Assembly: GCF_021155765.1 (NCBI RefSeq)
Contig: NC_060108.1
Span: 17,757,025-17,821,024 of the forward strand
DNA from: Diprion similis
Lineage: Eukaryota > Arthropoda > Insecta > Hymenoptera > Diprionidae
Length of the DNA: 64,000 nucleotides
Reading direction: 5' to 3'
The notes beneath the pieces were generated by a model. That model was given only the letters and a program-made list of their open reading frames with translations. It had not been told where the DNA came from and did no database searches. Of the stretch, positions 1 through 12,400 are shown in pieces. Every line of letters starts with the position of its first letter. The stretch's first letter is position 1. The translations under genes were made by a program, and so were the position numbers.

Positions 1-1515
1 AATTGTACGCTACGATGCGAGAATCTCTCCTACAATAATTCCACATAACTTTTTCTCAATCCTCTACATTCTCTGCTTATTATATCAACGACACCGAGTT
101 TAAATCCTTCGTAACTTTCCTCAAAGACAAACGAAGGAATTTCGTTTCATCGTACGTGACTTCGGACTGCATTTTTGGTCTGGTCAAGGTTCTATCGTGC
201 GTGGCTAGCGCAAATGGCTGTTAAAATTTCGCAGTAAAAACGTCGTCGTCGTCGTCGTTGATGATGGCGACCGGTAGCAATTCACCTATAATACGCGCCT
301 GTATTGTCGTATTACACAGAGGCGCAGGATGGGCACAGCTGGAAGTCTCATTGACAGTCCATAGAGCATCTCGTCGCGTATATAACTGCGTTTATATCAA
401 GCACGCATCGATGAGTGTAGATACACATACACACAATAAAATTGTCGGTCTCGCGAGGCCCCTTTTGCAGCTTATGGGTGCGTACGTGCATTATCTCTCG
501 ATATTCCCAGCCGAACGCGCTGCATTCAGTACCGAGCGATAGAGTTTTAAAAAAGGGAAAATTGGATCCGTCCCGGTTCCGCCGGAAGCGGCGTCGAATT
601 ACCGGAAGAATCAAAGAAAGGGCGCGAGGAGGGGATTAGGGGGGCAGGGGGGGGGGGAACTCTAGACGCGAATTTCAACACGGACTGCATTTCTCTTCGG
701 AGGGAAAAGGAATTTCGTTTCGCAAGAAATTCTCTGTACCTTTCATCCCCCTCAGCACGTTGCACAAGTTCCTGACTTCCGGTTTCCTCAATCGCCTTCG
801 AACGACCGCCGAATGCTTTTCCAGATATCAGCTGATATATCACACTTTTATATATTTCAACTCACGCTGCGCGATGCTATCCAACTTATTCGATGCAGTA
901 TCACCGGACGAATCGCAGCTCGTAATTCCGAACTCTTCCATAAATAATTTATACCGAATTTATTGTTGGCAGCATTATCTTGCGTAAACTTTTGGAAATT
1001 CTCGAATCGCGTGCTTTTCTACCCTCGTCTTTTCCGTTCCGATCGAACAGTTTTTGAGATCATACACACCGCTTTTGCACACACTCGATAAACGGATCAG
1101 CGACAGGGTGCTGACCGTTCTTCTCTGCTTGCGATATTTATAGTAAATCCGGGGGCATTTGGGCGGCGGGTGCGAGAGGCCTGGTGGTGGGGTCAGGTTC
1201 TCCTGCGATCTTAACAGGATCGTGATAATTTGTTGACCAAACAAGAACGTGACTCTGTTACTTGGCGCAGTTAGCGACGCGGCTGCGATGCAGTTTAAAG
1301 CCAGCTTCCTCCGCTCCTCTCTCCAGCCTCTCTTCTTCGCTAGTCCGAACGATACTCAAGACTGTCGTCGATATTATGTAGACCAGTTTAGCGGTTCGTT
1401 CTGCCGGCCAGATCCAATTAGTTCTAATTAGCACTGCCGAGGCGTCGGACGCGTGTATAATACCTACCAATCGCGGGGGCATCGTGTGTGCTTGTACAGC
1501 ACGGCTCGCTCTCAC

Positions 1516-1518
<3 letters not shown>

Positions 1519-1552
<34 letters not shown>
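1519..1552. repeat. (CT)n microsatellite
   Basis: Seventeen CT units. This is a GAGA-type sequence on the minus strand. No gene start was recognised beside it. Confidence 0.95.
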
Positions 1553-1556
<4 letters not shown>

Positions 1557-4500
1557 TATATACTTATCTCCACAATCTCTCAGACGTGATCTATATCTCT
1601 GCACTACGCCGCGTGCTTCTCTATGCATGACGCGTAATGCCTTATATACCGATGCGACGATTAACCAAGATTATCAATAGAGAGCTACGCTGGATTCAGC
1701 GTAAGAAAATTGCACTTCGTTAGCACGCGTTGAAGGTTGAAATTTGAGAAATTTGCATATTTTTTAATTCTCTTTTTCCTCCCTTAAAATAATATTAGCA
1801 ATGTGATACTCGTAGGAAATCTTCTCTTTTAAAATCTGTAAATTTTAATTACATTTTCAAACCTTGGTTCATGTTTAGGTGATACTTGAGTCCTGGAAAA
1901 CTTTTCTTGTGGCGAACGAGCATCATCTGGGTTAAACAACATGTACAGACTCGACACGTACGCGAGGGTCGTTCATCCTCACATGAATGTAAGTGTAAAA
2001 ATGTCACATTTCTATTTTTATTATTTTTATACAGGAGCTGGATTGTGAGATACAAATTTTATTATAACGTCATGCGGTGTCTTTCTTGTTTTGTGTTTCC
2101 TTTTCTTTTCTTTTTTTTTTCCAACCCTCGTCGTTTTACCTTTTTTTCTCTCGTCCGCGGAGTGGATGAGTGGATCATACACCACCGGTGCGAGGCAACG
2201 GATGAAGTTCCAGCAGGAAAAAACTGCACGACGACGTTCCGAATAACATGACGGAAGAAAAGAAAAGTATAAAAAATTGAAGAGGAAAAGGAAACTGGAA
2301 GTCCTATCAAAGTTATATTATTATATCATTTTTTTTTCTCCTCTTGTTTTCTTTTCTTTCCTTTTTTTCTTTTATAGGTCAGTTTTTAAAGATACGTCAT
2401 GATTACATACGAAGAACTTTGGCAAAGTAATTTTTACTTTAAAAAATGAGCGAGGGACCTTTAGGGGTAGGAAGGAAAAAGTTTTGAAACGGCACAGGTT
2501 TAATTTTAAGGAGGTTCAACTCACCCCTCGAATTATATATTTCCTCCTATAATTCAGTCGGGATTTAGATAAAAAAAAAAAGAAAAAAAAAATTATATCA
2601 TCCAATGCGTAGATAAATGGTTAAACTTTTTCTAACAAAATGACAAACATCTTCTAATGAAGTATGAAAAGAAGAAGAAAAAGGGATCTAAAAAAAAAAA
2701 CATTGAAAAATATTCCACCTATCGAACTGATCGATTTCGTTCTTTCGGTAGGTCGTAACGGCGAAAATATTTTTGATGAAAAATAAAACGTGACTTTTGG
2801 AAAAACGGGCGGATACTTCGACACGTGGCAGATAGACGTGGTTGATCCGGGAGGGCGAAGGGCGAAGGGACGGTTCGGGGTGACACGGCGACGCCCTCGA
2901 GTCTTGATCTTGAGTTTTCGTTGGCGACCCTTCAGTATCGACTTTCAAAGGTTCTCGCCGACCTGCCTTCGTCCAGGAGGAGTGAGCGAGTAGAGAGCAG
3001 AGGCGTCATGCACCAGACCCAGGCTCTTAAATTTATGTCCCGTCAAAGTTATTGGGTCCCACCTTACCCGCCTCCGAATCCCCGAGGGACGCCAACTTCG
3101 AGGCCGCCTCGTGTCAGCTTGCAGAACTCTGTCCACCTATGCATATTCAGATGAACCTACCTTATATACCTCCTAGACCTTACAACCTACGATGGGTTTT
3201 TTCGGCGCGTTGGAATCGACCGTATTCTGGATTACATTGACAGTTTGATTTTTCGATCTCGATCGATCGATACGCGAATCGGTGTCTAATACTACCCTTG
3301 TATATAGGAGGGATTAGCTTGATTGAATTGTAACGAGACTTACGCTCGATATCTTTGCTCTCTAGGCTTGATCTAATCTTGATATCGACGGCACAGAACA
3401 AAGTGTGATTATTTTTCTTTACAATCGGTTTTTGTTTTTTTTTTATTCCTATCTACTACGGAATGTAATATCAATTTGTGTGATCGAGGTGTCAACTGTT
3501 ATCATTGTCTTACTTACTAAGTATCTATTTGACATAACGAGCGAAAGATGAGTGAATATTTTTACCCGATGTTAAAAAGTATTTTTAACCAAACTATAAA
3601 TTAGCAAACAAAACTTTTCCCTATTAAGAATATATACTGAAAGTTACGAAATTTTCGTTTAAAAAAAAAATACGAAATAATCTATTAATCGATTCATTTT
3701 TACCTATCCAATCCAGTCGAGGTCGATTAGTTTTCTGAACCGATTAATCGATGCATCGATTATTCTTAATTGTTAACGTCTATCGCTAGTAGCGGGTACT
3801 CATTTATTTCTTCGCTCTCTGCGAAACACCTAATCTTGCGTATAAATTCTTCGATTGTGGGACGAATCTTTGTTGTTTTAATATTCTTTTTCTTTTCAAC
3901 GTACCCTCGTCATCGTCGATCGACGTAACAATGAGCTTCGATTTCTCTTTTTATTTCGTTAATTTTAAATTAACCTTCTCGACAACGAAAGGGAGGAAAA
4001 AAGGGCTCGTTATTCATATTGTAATTACAATCAGCCCGGGTTAATTGGCTTCTTCTTGAGAGTGGAAAGGGGATGAATTCGGGTAACTAAATTTCGCCCT
4101 CCGTGGAATTATTACCTGTATTATATATATCGGGGGCATTCCGCGTAACAGGTCGCATAATGTTTGTCATGTTTTACCAATAAAACGAAGTTATCGTTCG
4201 CAACCTCATTCGGATAAGATTATCTCGACGAGTTGTACTGCGTAAACACGGTAAACACGAGTGTGATTACTGACCGACACGTGGTAGGTACTCGAGTTAA
4301 CCTGAACGATCATTTTTCCCGGTTCGCGATCCGCTGCCGACTATAATTCGCGTCAGAGTTAAAACCTGTATTTTGTTACTCGCAGCCATTCGAGGCTGAC
4401 TATTTCCTGATAAACGTCGTCGTTACCCGCTGAAATATCACCGTCGAATATCTCGGCTTCATTTTTCGAAATCGGAGATTGCCTCAAAGCCACGAGGGTG

Positions 4501-5255
4501 AGACCTTCAATTAGCCATGGAACAATTTTTCTCTCATTTCAATGAATTCGCTGTTCGATGTGAAAAGTTTTTCGTTTCACGGGAGATATATTTTCAACGT
4601 TTATTACGCGAATTGCGAAAAAAAAATAATAGAAATTTCTTTGAGTTTATATTTAAATGAATAAATTTTGCTTCCACACATCAAATAAGTCTCGAAGTTT
4701 TTGGTCGATAGTGTAAGCAATATTTCTTTCAAAACAAATTTTTTTTTTTTCCCCCTTATTAGGTACATCGAAGAAATAAAAATTTGATATCGAGAATTCA
4801 GACGCAAAATCGTGTTGACCGGTGTAATCTCATTACCTGATCGAGTAGTGTGAAAGAAAAAATAAATAAACCGTCGTAAACTGCACTTTTGATAATAACT
4901 TCCGATCAATCTGCCGGCGCGAAAGTTAAACAACCGAGTGAAAGACGTGGCGATTGAAGAAAAATAGTGAGGATAACTATCGTGTTTCTCGCTGTTGAAA
5001 ATATATTTTTCAGAAGCCGAGGAGTTACGAGGTGTGCGAGTAATACAGATATATATATATATATATAGATATACATCTGTATCTACGTTACACGTAGACT
5101 CGGTTGCTGCATAATTTATATCGCTGTCTAGATCATTTTAATAGCACTAATTTGCGGCTATACGTACAACCCCACCTACGGAGTGGTCAAGTACACCAGA
5201 CACTGATTTGAAATCTGACACGTCGCGTCGGTGCAGGGTTCGTTTTATTCAACAC

Positions 5256-5273
5256 CAGCAGCAGCAGCAGCAG
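5256..5273. repeat. (CAG)6 microsatellite
   Basis: Six perfect CAG units followed by CTGCAG, in non-coding sequence downstream of neuroligin. Confidence 0.9.
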
Positions 5274-6445
5274 CTGCAGTAACGCAATCCAAGCGGCTGT
5301 TATACCGTAAATTGGTGTTAATTATAACCGCAATATTTTATATCGCGTTATCGTACCGTCAGGAGAAAGTGGAATCACCTCTTTGTGCAGGAAGATGAAA
5401 TTTTCAAACTTTGACATAGGCGAAATTTAATTTTTTCTTCCGTTCCCCTTTTCTTCTTCTTCTTTTTCCTCTTCTTATTATTATTTTCGCTCCCTTTTTC
5501 CCCACCCGTCCTGCAATTTCTTTGTCAAGGGACGGACGGAGCTTTTTCCAACGCGGCCATAAATGTCCCGGCGCTCGATCTTCCGGGTAAAAAATACGGG
5601 GTCGAGAAGCCTGCTGCGGGGGAAAGAAAGTACCTTAGGCAATTCATATACACCGTAACGATCCTATCCGTGGCACCCCGAGAGCTTGGGACACAGTCTC
5701 GGTCTCTATGTACAGACGAGAAGGCATAGACGCGCGTAGTTTCTGCCCGAGGTTATAGCTGATGCTTTTTTTCACCACCCCCGGCTGGGTAGGTAACTGA
5801 TTTCACTTTTATCCCGGGCTAATTTATAACTAAGCTTCGAGGCCTCCTTTCCTCCCGGCTTTACCTCTCCACGGGAATCTCGACACTCTACCGTATACTT
5901 ATACCGTACAAAATTGCTTTCTCTTCTTGTGCAGAAAGCGGAAAAGGTAAAACGACAGGGAAATAAGAGGAGAGGCGAAAAAATCAAATACGAACGTCAA
6001 GTCGAAGTAGAAATTAAATTTGTTTATTTTAGTTATTTATTCGTTTCGTTTTTTTTTTTTTTTTTTTCCAAAATTATACAGGGGAAGACTATTATTTACG
6101 ATCGGGTTTCTTATTGAGAGAACTTTATTGTCGGGGATAAGGTTGCGGTTAACTTGTTGAGAATTGATATGGAAAGTGCGCGTATCTTTAATAATAATCT
6201 CCTTCTTCTTCGGTCGGTGGGTAAAAAATTGATGCCAAAGACCGGCGACTGCAGCATGGAAAGAGGACGACGAGGAGGGAGAGGGAGGAAGAGGAGGAGG
6301 GTGAAAAAGTTTGAATCAGCAATTTCTCTCTTCCAGCGCCGGATATTTCCTACCTGCAGAAAACAACCGAGTTCAGCAGTAAATCTCTTGACACGTTTTT
6401 GCACAGTTTCATCCCTTTCTTCTCGTCCTTCCAATCCTTCCTCCT

Positions 6446-6472
6446 TTCGTTCGTTCGTTCGTTCGTTCGTTC
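6446..6472. repeat. (TTCG)n microsatellite
   Basis: About 6.5 tandem TTCG units, GC-richer than the surroundings. Confidence 0.9.
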
Positions 6473-7750
6473 ATCTGTCTTATCTCGAAAACCCTTTATT
6501 TTTGGACAATTTTAAAACGTGCTTCTCATCGATTTATGCATAATATTGATTCATATGTATATGTATATATATAATTGACGGCATTGCGGCAAAAGACGCG
6601 GAACCGGATCACGATCTCATTATTTCTTACAGATATACTGAATAAATTTTCTCATTCCGTAGAATTCAAATAGAAAAGTAGTATCCGCCGCGAGAAAACA
6701 GATTAGCGATTTTCTAGCTGGAAATTACTTTTAAAAATATCAAATTTAGAAAGACCCGTGCAATTTCAAATATTCATATTTATACGCGAATTTGAATATT
6801 AAAGTTTCGAACCGACGATAATCATCTCGTGTTCCTCCAATATCGATCACACATTCGTTCTTCGGCCAAATGAATACCTGAAAATTCCTGAAAAGAATGA
6901 AAAAGTTTACGAATTGTGGTCATGGGTGAAATAAAACCTCGCGTCTCGTTTTAACAATTATTTTAAATGCTTCAGGTATTTATTTAAACAAATGTCAACA
7001 TAGGAAACATTGATAGATGCATGTCATATTCATATTTGAATGTCGCGAGATCGCATTTGGATTTTATTTACTTTTTTTTTTTTTTTTTTTTTAAATTTTA
7101 TTTAAAATTTTTTTTTTCTAATGAAATTTTCTCCAATCTTTTGTTAATTTGTTTTCTCATGCAACAGATAATAATTCAAGACGCTCTATCATAACCGAAT
7201 TCTCAGACGCAAGAATTTACCCGCACAAGTTTATTTTCTATTTTACAAAATGGTCCCGAAATGAAAATTCGGATACCAGTTAATCCTGAAGCTTTTCAAT
7301 ATATTATTCGCAAATCGGCGGTCCAATTATCATAATTATAGGATCGTATCGAACTGAGGTAATATTAAGCGTTCAAGTATAATATTTCATCTTGCCCATT
7401 TTCAAGAAATCTGCACGCGGATCGAGGCTGAGAGTTTCGGATGGATAATTGAGCATCGACAATCTGTTATATTCTTTTTTTTTTTTTTCAATTATTTTTT
7501 TGTTCTTCCTTCGCTTTCTTTTTAAATTTAAAACCCCACGATCAATCTAGACGGAACTTGTCACTTTAAATCACAGTGTCTCTTGGCTTGAAGGTCACTG
7601 ACTTACACTTACAGTATAGTTATATAGTACACTTTTTTCTTTTTTTGTTGGTTTTGGTTTGTTTGTTTGTTTGTTTTTTTTTCCTTGTTAAATATTAAAT
7701 TACAATCTTTGTCTTTGTGTATAGTAGTAGTAGTAGTAAACTTTCGAACA

Positions 7751-7798
7751 GTATAATAATATATATAGTATATGTATATATATATATATAATTATATG
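7751..7798. repeat. AT-rich dinucleotide tract
   Basis: Interrupted (AT)n with short G interruptions, about 650 bases past the neuroligin stop, in possible 3' UTR or flank. Confidence 0.8.
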
Positions 7799-8268
7799 AT
7801 GGTATAGTGTGAGTCTATTCGGCGGCCACTTTATGCGTTATCCTTACATCCTACAGGGGCGGGCGCCTGCAATTACGCGGTGAATCGCAAGACGAAAGAG
7901 GAAACAAACAACAATACACAAAATACCATCACTTCAATATGCACCAGTCACAGTTTGTCGTAATTTTGATTTCTGTCTTTAAACACTAAAACGTATCACG
8001 GGAATAAATGAATTATATATGAACCAGGCGGAGGGTAGAACGAATTTTCGCGTCGGGGTGCGAGCAGTATAAGGTATACACGGCGCCGTATAAATACTTA
8101 ATCGCCGTTGAAGTGTCCGTTTGTTCCCCGGGTAGAACGGTTAATTATTAAACCGAAGTATCGCGAGTTTAACCTCTGAGTGAGTGTGCAATAAAAAAAG
8201 AGTGCCCTCTTTAAGCCTATACCGAGGGGAGTTTTTAATCAGGAGAAATGAATATTTTACAAAAGTGC

Positions 8269-8311
8269 GAAGAAGAAGAAGAAGAAGAAGAAGAAGAAGA
8301 AGAAGAAGAAG
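8269..8311. repeat. (GAA)n microsatellite
   Basis: About 14 GAA units. In neuroligin mRNA sense this is a (UUC)n pyrimidine tract in the presumed 3' UTR, a type of sequence bound by PTB-like proteins. Confidence 0.9.
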
Positions 8312-8372
8312 ATAAGATGAAGAGGAGGAAGACGATAAGCGTGGAAATACCGAGGTGGGTTTGAAAATGAAG

Positions 8373-8400
8373 AAATAAATAAATAAATAAATAAATAAAG
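8373..8400 (-). promoter_or_regulatory. AU-rich element candidate in neuroligin 3' UTR
   Basis: About 60-90 bases after the stop codon, the mRNA-sense strand has six ATTT units in tandem, giving five overlapping AUUUA pentamers. Such clusters are classic class II AU-rich elements, which control mRNA stability or translation. Here it could equally be a neutral (AAAT)n microsatellite. Placement in the 3' UTR assumes the transcript continues past the stop. Confidence 0.5.
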
Positions 8401-8458
8401 AAAGTAAGAAAGAAAGAAACACCGCGTGTTATCGGAGAGACCGATTCCTGCTCGGGGC

Positions 8459-9476
8459 TCACACCGATATCTCCTGTATCTGAACCCTCTTCTTGGTGCT
8501 GCCGGGTGTTCCGGGCTGCCTGAGTATACCGGAACCGGAAACGCCGAGGTTGGGGGCCGGGGCCTTGGGCGGGGGCGGAGGCTCGGGTAGCGCGTCATCG
8601 TCGTCGTTAATGCACTGGGGTGTGTGGGCCCTGGGGGTGCAGGGGCTGCGGCTGTAGGAGGGGGGCTCGGAGACCCGCTTGCCTCCGCCAGGGGGCGGCG
8701 AGCACTGAAACTCCTGGAGCTGGAGTTCGAGTTCCTGGGCGAGTTTCGCCTTGTGAGGGGGTGGGCTGGAGGGTGGAGAGTCCGGAAGATCCAGGGCCAA
8801 CCGCTGCTTGCCGGAGGCCTCGTCGATGCCGGAACAACCGGCTTCCAGGAGTTCCTCCTTCTTCTTGTCACCGAAGGCCGAAAGCGCCGCGTTCCTGTCA
8901 CGCTGATGGTAGATTCCAGCGAATATAAGGATGTTTAGTAACAGCAAGAATATCCCGACGGCTATCGTCACCGTCAACGCCGTCGTGTAGCTCTGGTAGT
9001 GGCTCGAGGCCAGCTTCCTCAACAGGTTATTCGGCGCTGGACCGAGGTTCGGATGCTGCTGCGAAGTTCTCGGCGTCGTCGGAGCCGCGCTGCTTGACAT
9101 GTTCGGCCCACAGTCCGTCGTCGAAATTCCTCCTCCGGGCGAAGCGAGCGAAGGCTGCGTCGGCGCAGGCGCGAGCAGCGGTGGCGCTGGGATCGGCATC
9201 GCCATGCTTTGCTGTCTCACCGCACCCTCGTAGAGAATCGGATTCTCCGCCAGGTGGTGGTGGCGCATGCTGATCTCGTAGCCGGGACGATGCAGCTGCG
9301 GAAGGAGGTTCAGCCACAGCGACATCTTGTGCCCCCGGTAGTGCGAACGCATCTCCGTTACTCGCGAACTCGCCTCCAGGTACAGCTGGTTTATAGAATC
9401 GTACGAGTCCCAGAATGGTGGGCTTGACACCAGCAACGTCTCGGCAGAGTTTAACGGGCTTGCACCGTTTGGGTCT
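8459..9476 (-). CDS. Nlg: Neuroligin last coding exon: stalk, membrane span, tail, stop
   Basis: Encodes residues 555-893. It finishes the esterase-like domain (GDPNGASPLN, then the WLNLLPQLHRPGY region). It then encodes a Pro/Ser/Thr-rich stalk, the hydrophobic span (VTIAVGIFLLLLNILIFAG) and the tail, with a stop codon at 8461-8459. The acceptor is ATATTTTCCAG. The tail contains PPSY, LPEPPPPPKAPAP and C-terminal EISV. A 214-residue open frame at 8257-8901 in another frame is a shadow. Confidence 0.93.
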
Positions 9477-12400
9477 CTGGAAAATATATATACGGGAGTC
9501 GGAAACATTTTTAAAATAATATGCTTCATGGGTGCGTGGAATCTCGGTTTGGCCATTTCTTAGCCAGACGTCGTTGGCAAGTTCTGCTGAAGGATAGATA
9601 GCAGGTAATCAATTTTGAAAATGAAATTTTTTCTTCGCTCTACACAAAAAAGAGTTGAAACGATATATTCAAAGCGAAAATTAACAATTTAGCTTTTACT
9701 GGGTCTCCACGTTTTTGGCCGTATTGAATCATCTCCGACCATTATTAGATGGATTTCTATTTCTAGTTTTGAGACACTTTTTTTGTCTGATTATAACAGG
9801 AGAGCGAGTAAACGGAGTTTATTGACTTTGATTTCAATCGTCGCTGTTCTTTTTAACCCGGTACTGAACCGATTTTCAAAAAAATCGGTCAAACCGTTTC
9901 TAAATTTTTTCATCTCGATCACGACTCGAAAGCGGAAGAAGGTCATTTTTGAATTTCGACCGTCTCACCCTCCCAATGAGCTTATATAATTCCAAAATAA
10001 ATCTCGAATTTTTTCAGATTTTTATTTCAACTCTAACTCGTGTCCCAAAGAGAGTGGATTCCATTCAACCCTTTCAAGGGTACATCAAATCTACGGAATG
10101 GATTTAGATAAAATTTTGTATAAGCGGTTTCTTGGGTCGCTGATTACGAATCTGAAGACAAAATTTGAAAATTCAAAATGGCGGATGCCATGTGCTGGAG
10201 CAAAATCCAAAAAGTCATTCAATTTTGATAAAACTCGATACTCGGTGGTAATCAAGATCACTGATTACGAATCTGAACTCGAAATTACAAGATTCAAAAT
10301 GGTGGATCCAATATCGCAATATCAAGTGACTTTTGGAGCTTCTAGGTTCAGCATATTGGATCCGTCACTTTGAGTTTTCAAATTTTCTGCGACTCAAAAG
10401 ACCACCCTATACCAAATTTCATCTAAATCCATCGGGTAGATTTGATGTATAATGGAAGGGTTGAATGAGGAAGTCCACCCTCTTGAGAGCACGGATCAGA
10501 GTTGATATAAGAATCCAAAAAAATTAGGGAATTATTTTCGAATCACGTGGAGCCGATTCGAGAGGCAAGCTGGTCGAAATTGAAAAATTAGTAAATTGTA
10601 TATACATTCACTACAATCCGGTATTCATGTAGTAACATACGATTACACCCACAGTTAGCGAAAGCTTTAAAAATTCCAGGAAACCAGTGAAATCCCATGA
10701 AATCTTTGGAACCCCTCAGCAATTCAGTGATCAGTAGTGCATACAATAATTGATGACAGGTCAACCCCTCGGCCCAATATGCGTGCGAGGTTTGAGAAAT
10801 CGTAAACGTTGATTCGTATCACTGCTCCCGTGTCATGGCCAACCGTGAAAACTGATTCCAGCCGGTACAAAAACAAGATGACTGATAGCAGCGAATCCGT
10901 GTATTTTCCCATTTGTCAAACTCGACTCGTATATGGCACTGCAGTGCCTAAAGCGGGAGTTGCGATCTCCCGCAGGGGAGTTATATCCTTCTGGTCTTAC
11001 TTTTTCAACTTTTACGGTACTCGGGAGGGCCTTCCAAGGTCCGTACCTACCCACAGGTGCCGATATAATTAGTGACCCTCGAGCGACCCGGTCAGCGTCG
11101 AAATGGGGATGTGAGCGTAGCTGAACGTGTGGAGTGGATGGTATACCATATACCATATAATAAATTGTAGCAAACCGTCCGCTGTATGAATATTAATTCT
11201 ACCTTTGCCTCGACGTTCTGGGAGATTTATGAGCTGCATAAAATTCCAGGCGTACGCAAGAATTACGTAGCGCTGACCATTTTCACACGTTTGGAAAAAG
11301 AAATTTATGCTCACGTTGATGTGAAATGAAAAAATAATAACTCCGATTCGTTTCCAAACACACAAGCTGTTTCTTTCAGATTTCTCTTTTCTTTTTTTCT
11401 TTCCACACGCGATAGCTGTAAGCATACTTTAAGCTCGGTGCGTTTCTGTAAATGCTGGGGCTCAAGTTCGCAACGATTGTAGAAAAGTTTCAAGATACCA
11501 TGCTACGCATTCTACGACCGTAATTTGCATAAGTTCCGGAGTAAAAAATGGCGAAATGCATTGCACATGTATACAAATAGTCGTCCTCATTTTCCTTTTT
11601 CATTCTTTCTGTTTCCTTTCTCGAATCACCCCGTAAAAAACGCTTTCCAAAATGCTCGAAATCACCGTTCAAATCGTAGGTATCCCACGTCTCTCTATAA
11701 AAGTAACCGACGATCAAACCCCTGCAGGTACAAACCTACATAAAATTTACGATTTTCTTTTACCACTGCTCTACGTCCAAATGTCTTCCAGTTCCCTTCT
11801 CTTTTCCCATAGAAATGTTTTCATCCCTTGGATATTTACGCGCGGTAGGACGAGGGTCTGAATCTCGGATCTTGTAAAAAAATCAAAGTACCAAAGGAGT
11901 TGCCTGTTAGTGGTTTCAATTTCCATTTCATTGGCCAGCTTAGAGGGATGGACGTCAATTTTAAAGGGTGTTCAGTTGCCCGTTATTTGTTATATACATA
12001 AAACGACAGTGTTCTTTTGTTTACCCTCTCTTTTATATCTAAATTTATTCGTTGAATTTATTTCCCCAAAATGGCGAATCAGTTATTTCCAAATATTTGG
12101 GTTTCCTCTTAATCTTGTCATTCCGCGGTGTAATGGGAAAATATTTCATCTATAATACTACGATGGCATTATCCTTAATCTCTACACAAATATTTGCTCT
12201 TTGATTCAATTTTCATGATCAAACAGGACTTCAGTAAACCTAAATTTCTCATATAAACGAAACAAAATATGAGTTTATTCGAAAATTTTTATTAAAGCTG
12301 AAATTTCCAGACAGGAATTTTTCCTAAAAAATTTCACCCGGTATTCTCAACTATCTGCTCAATTCCTTCTGGCAAGAATTCATCGTGAAATATGCTCGGA

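Larger units (their letters stand above)
1..8458. other. No recognised gene; neuroligin 3' UTR and downstream intergenic DNA
   Basis: The right part is presumably neuroligin 3' UTR. A possible minus-strand AATAAA (TTTATT on plus) lies at 7230-7235, about 1.2 kb past the stop, but it is not proven. The rest is AT-rich with small non-conserved open frames only. Simple repeats are (CGT)n at 241-258, (CT)n at 1519-1552, six CAG at 5256-5273, (TTCG)n at 6446-6472 and AT-rich repeats at about 7751-7798. A moderately GC-rich patch at 2820-3130 shows no convincing exon. Confidence 0.6.

Noticed and set aside
8257..8901. 214-codon minus-strand open frame overlapping the neuroligin tail
   Set aside because: Out-of-frame shadow of neuroligin exon 7 running into the GAA repeat.
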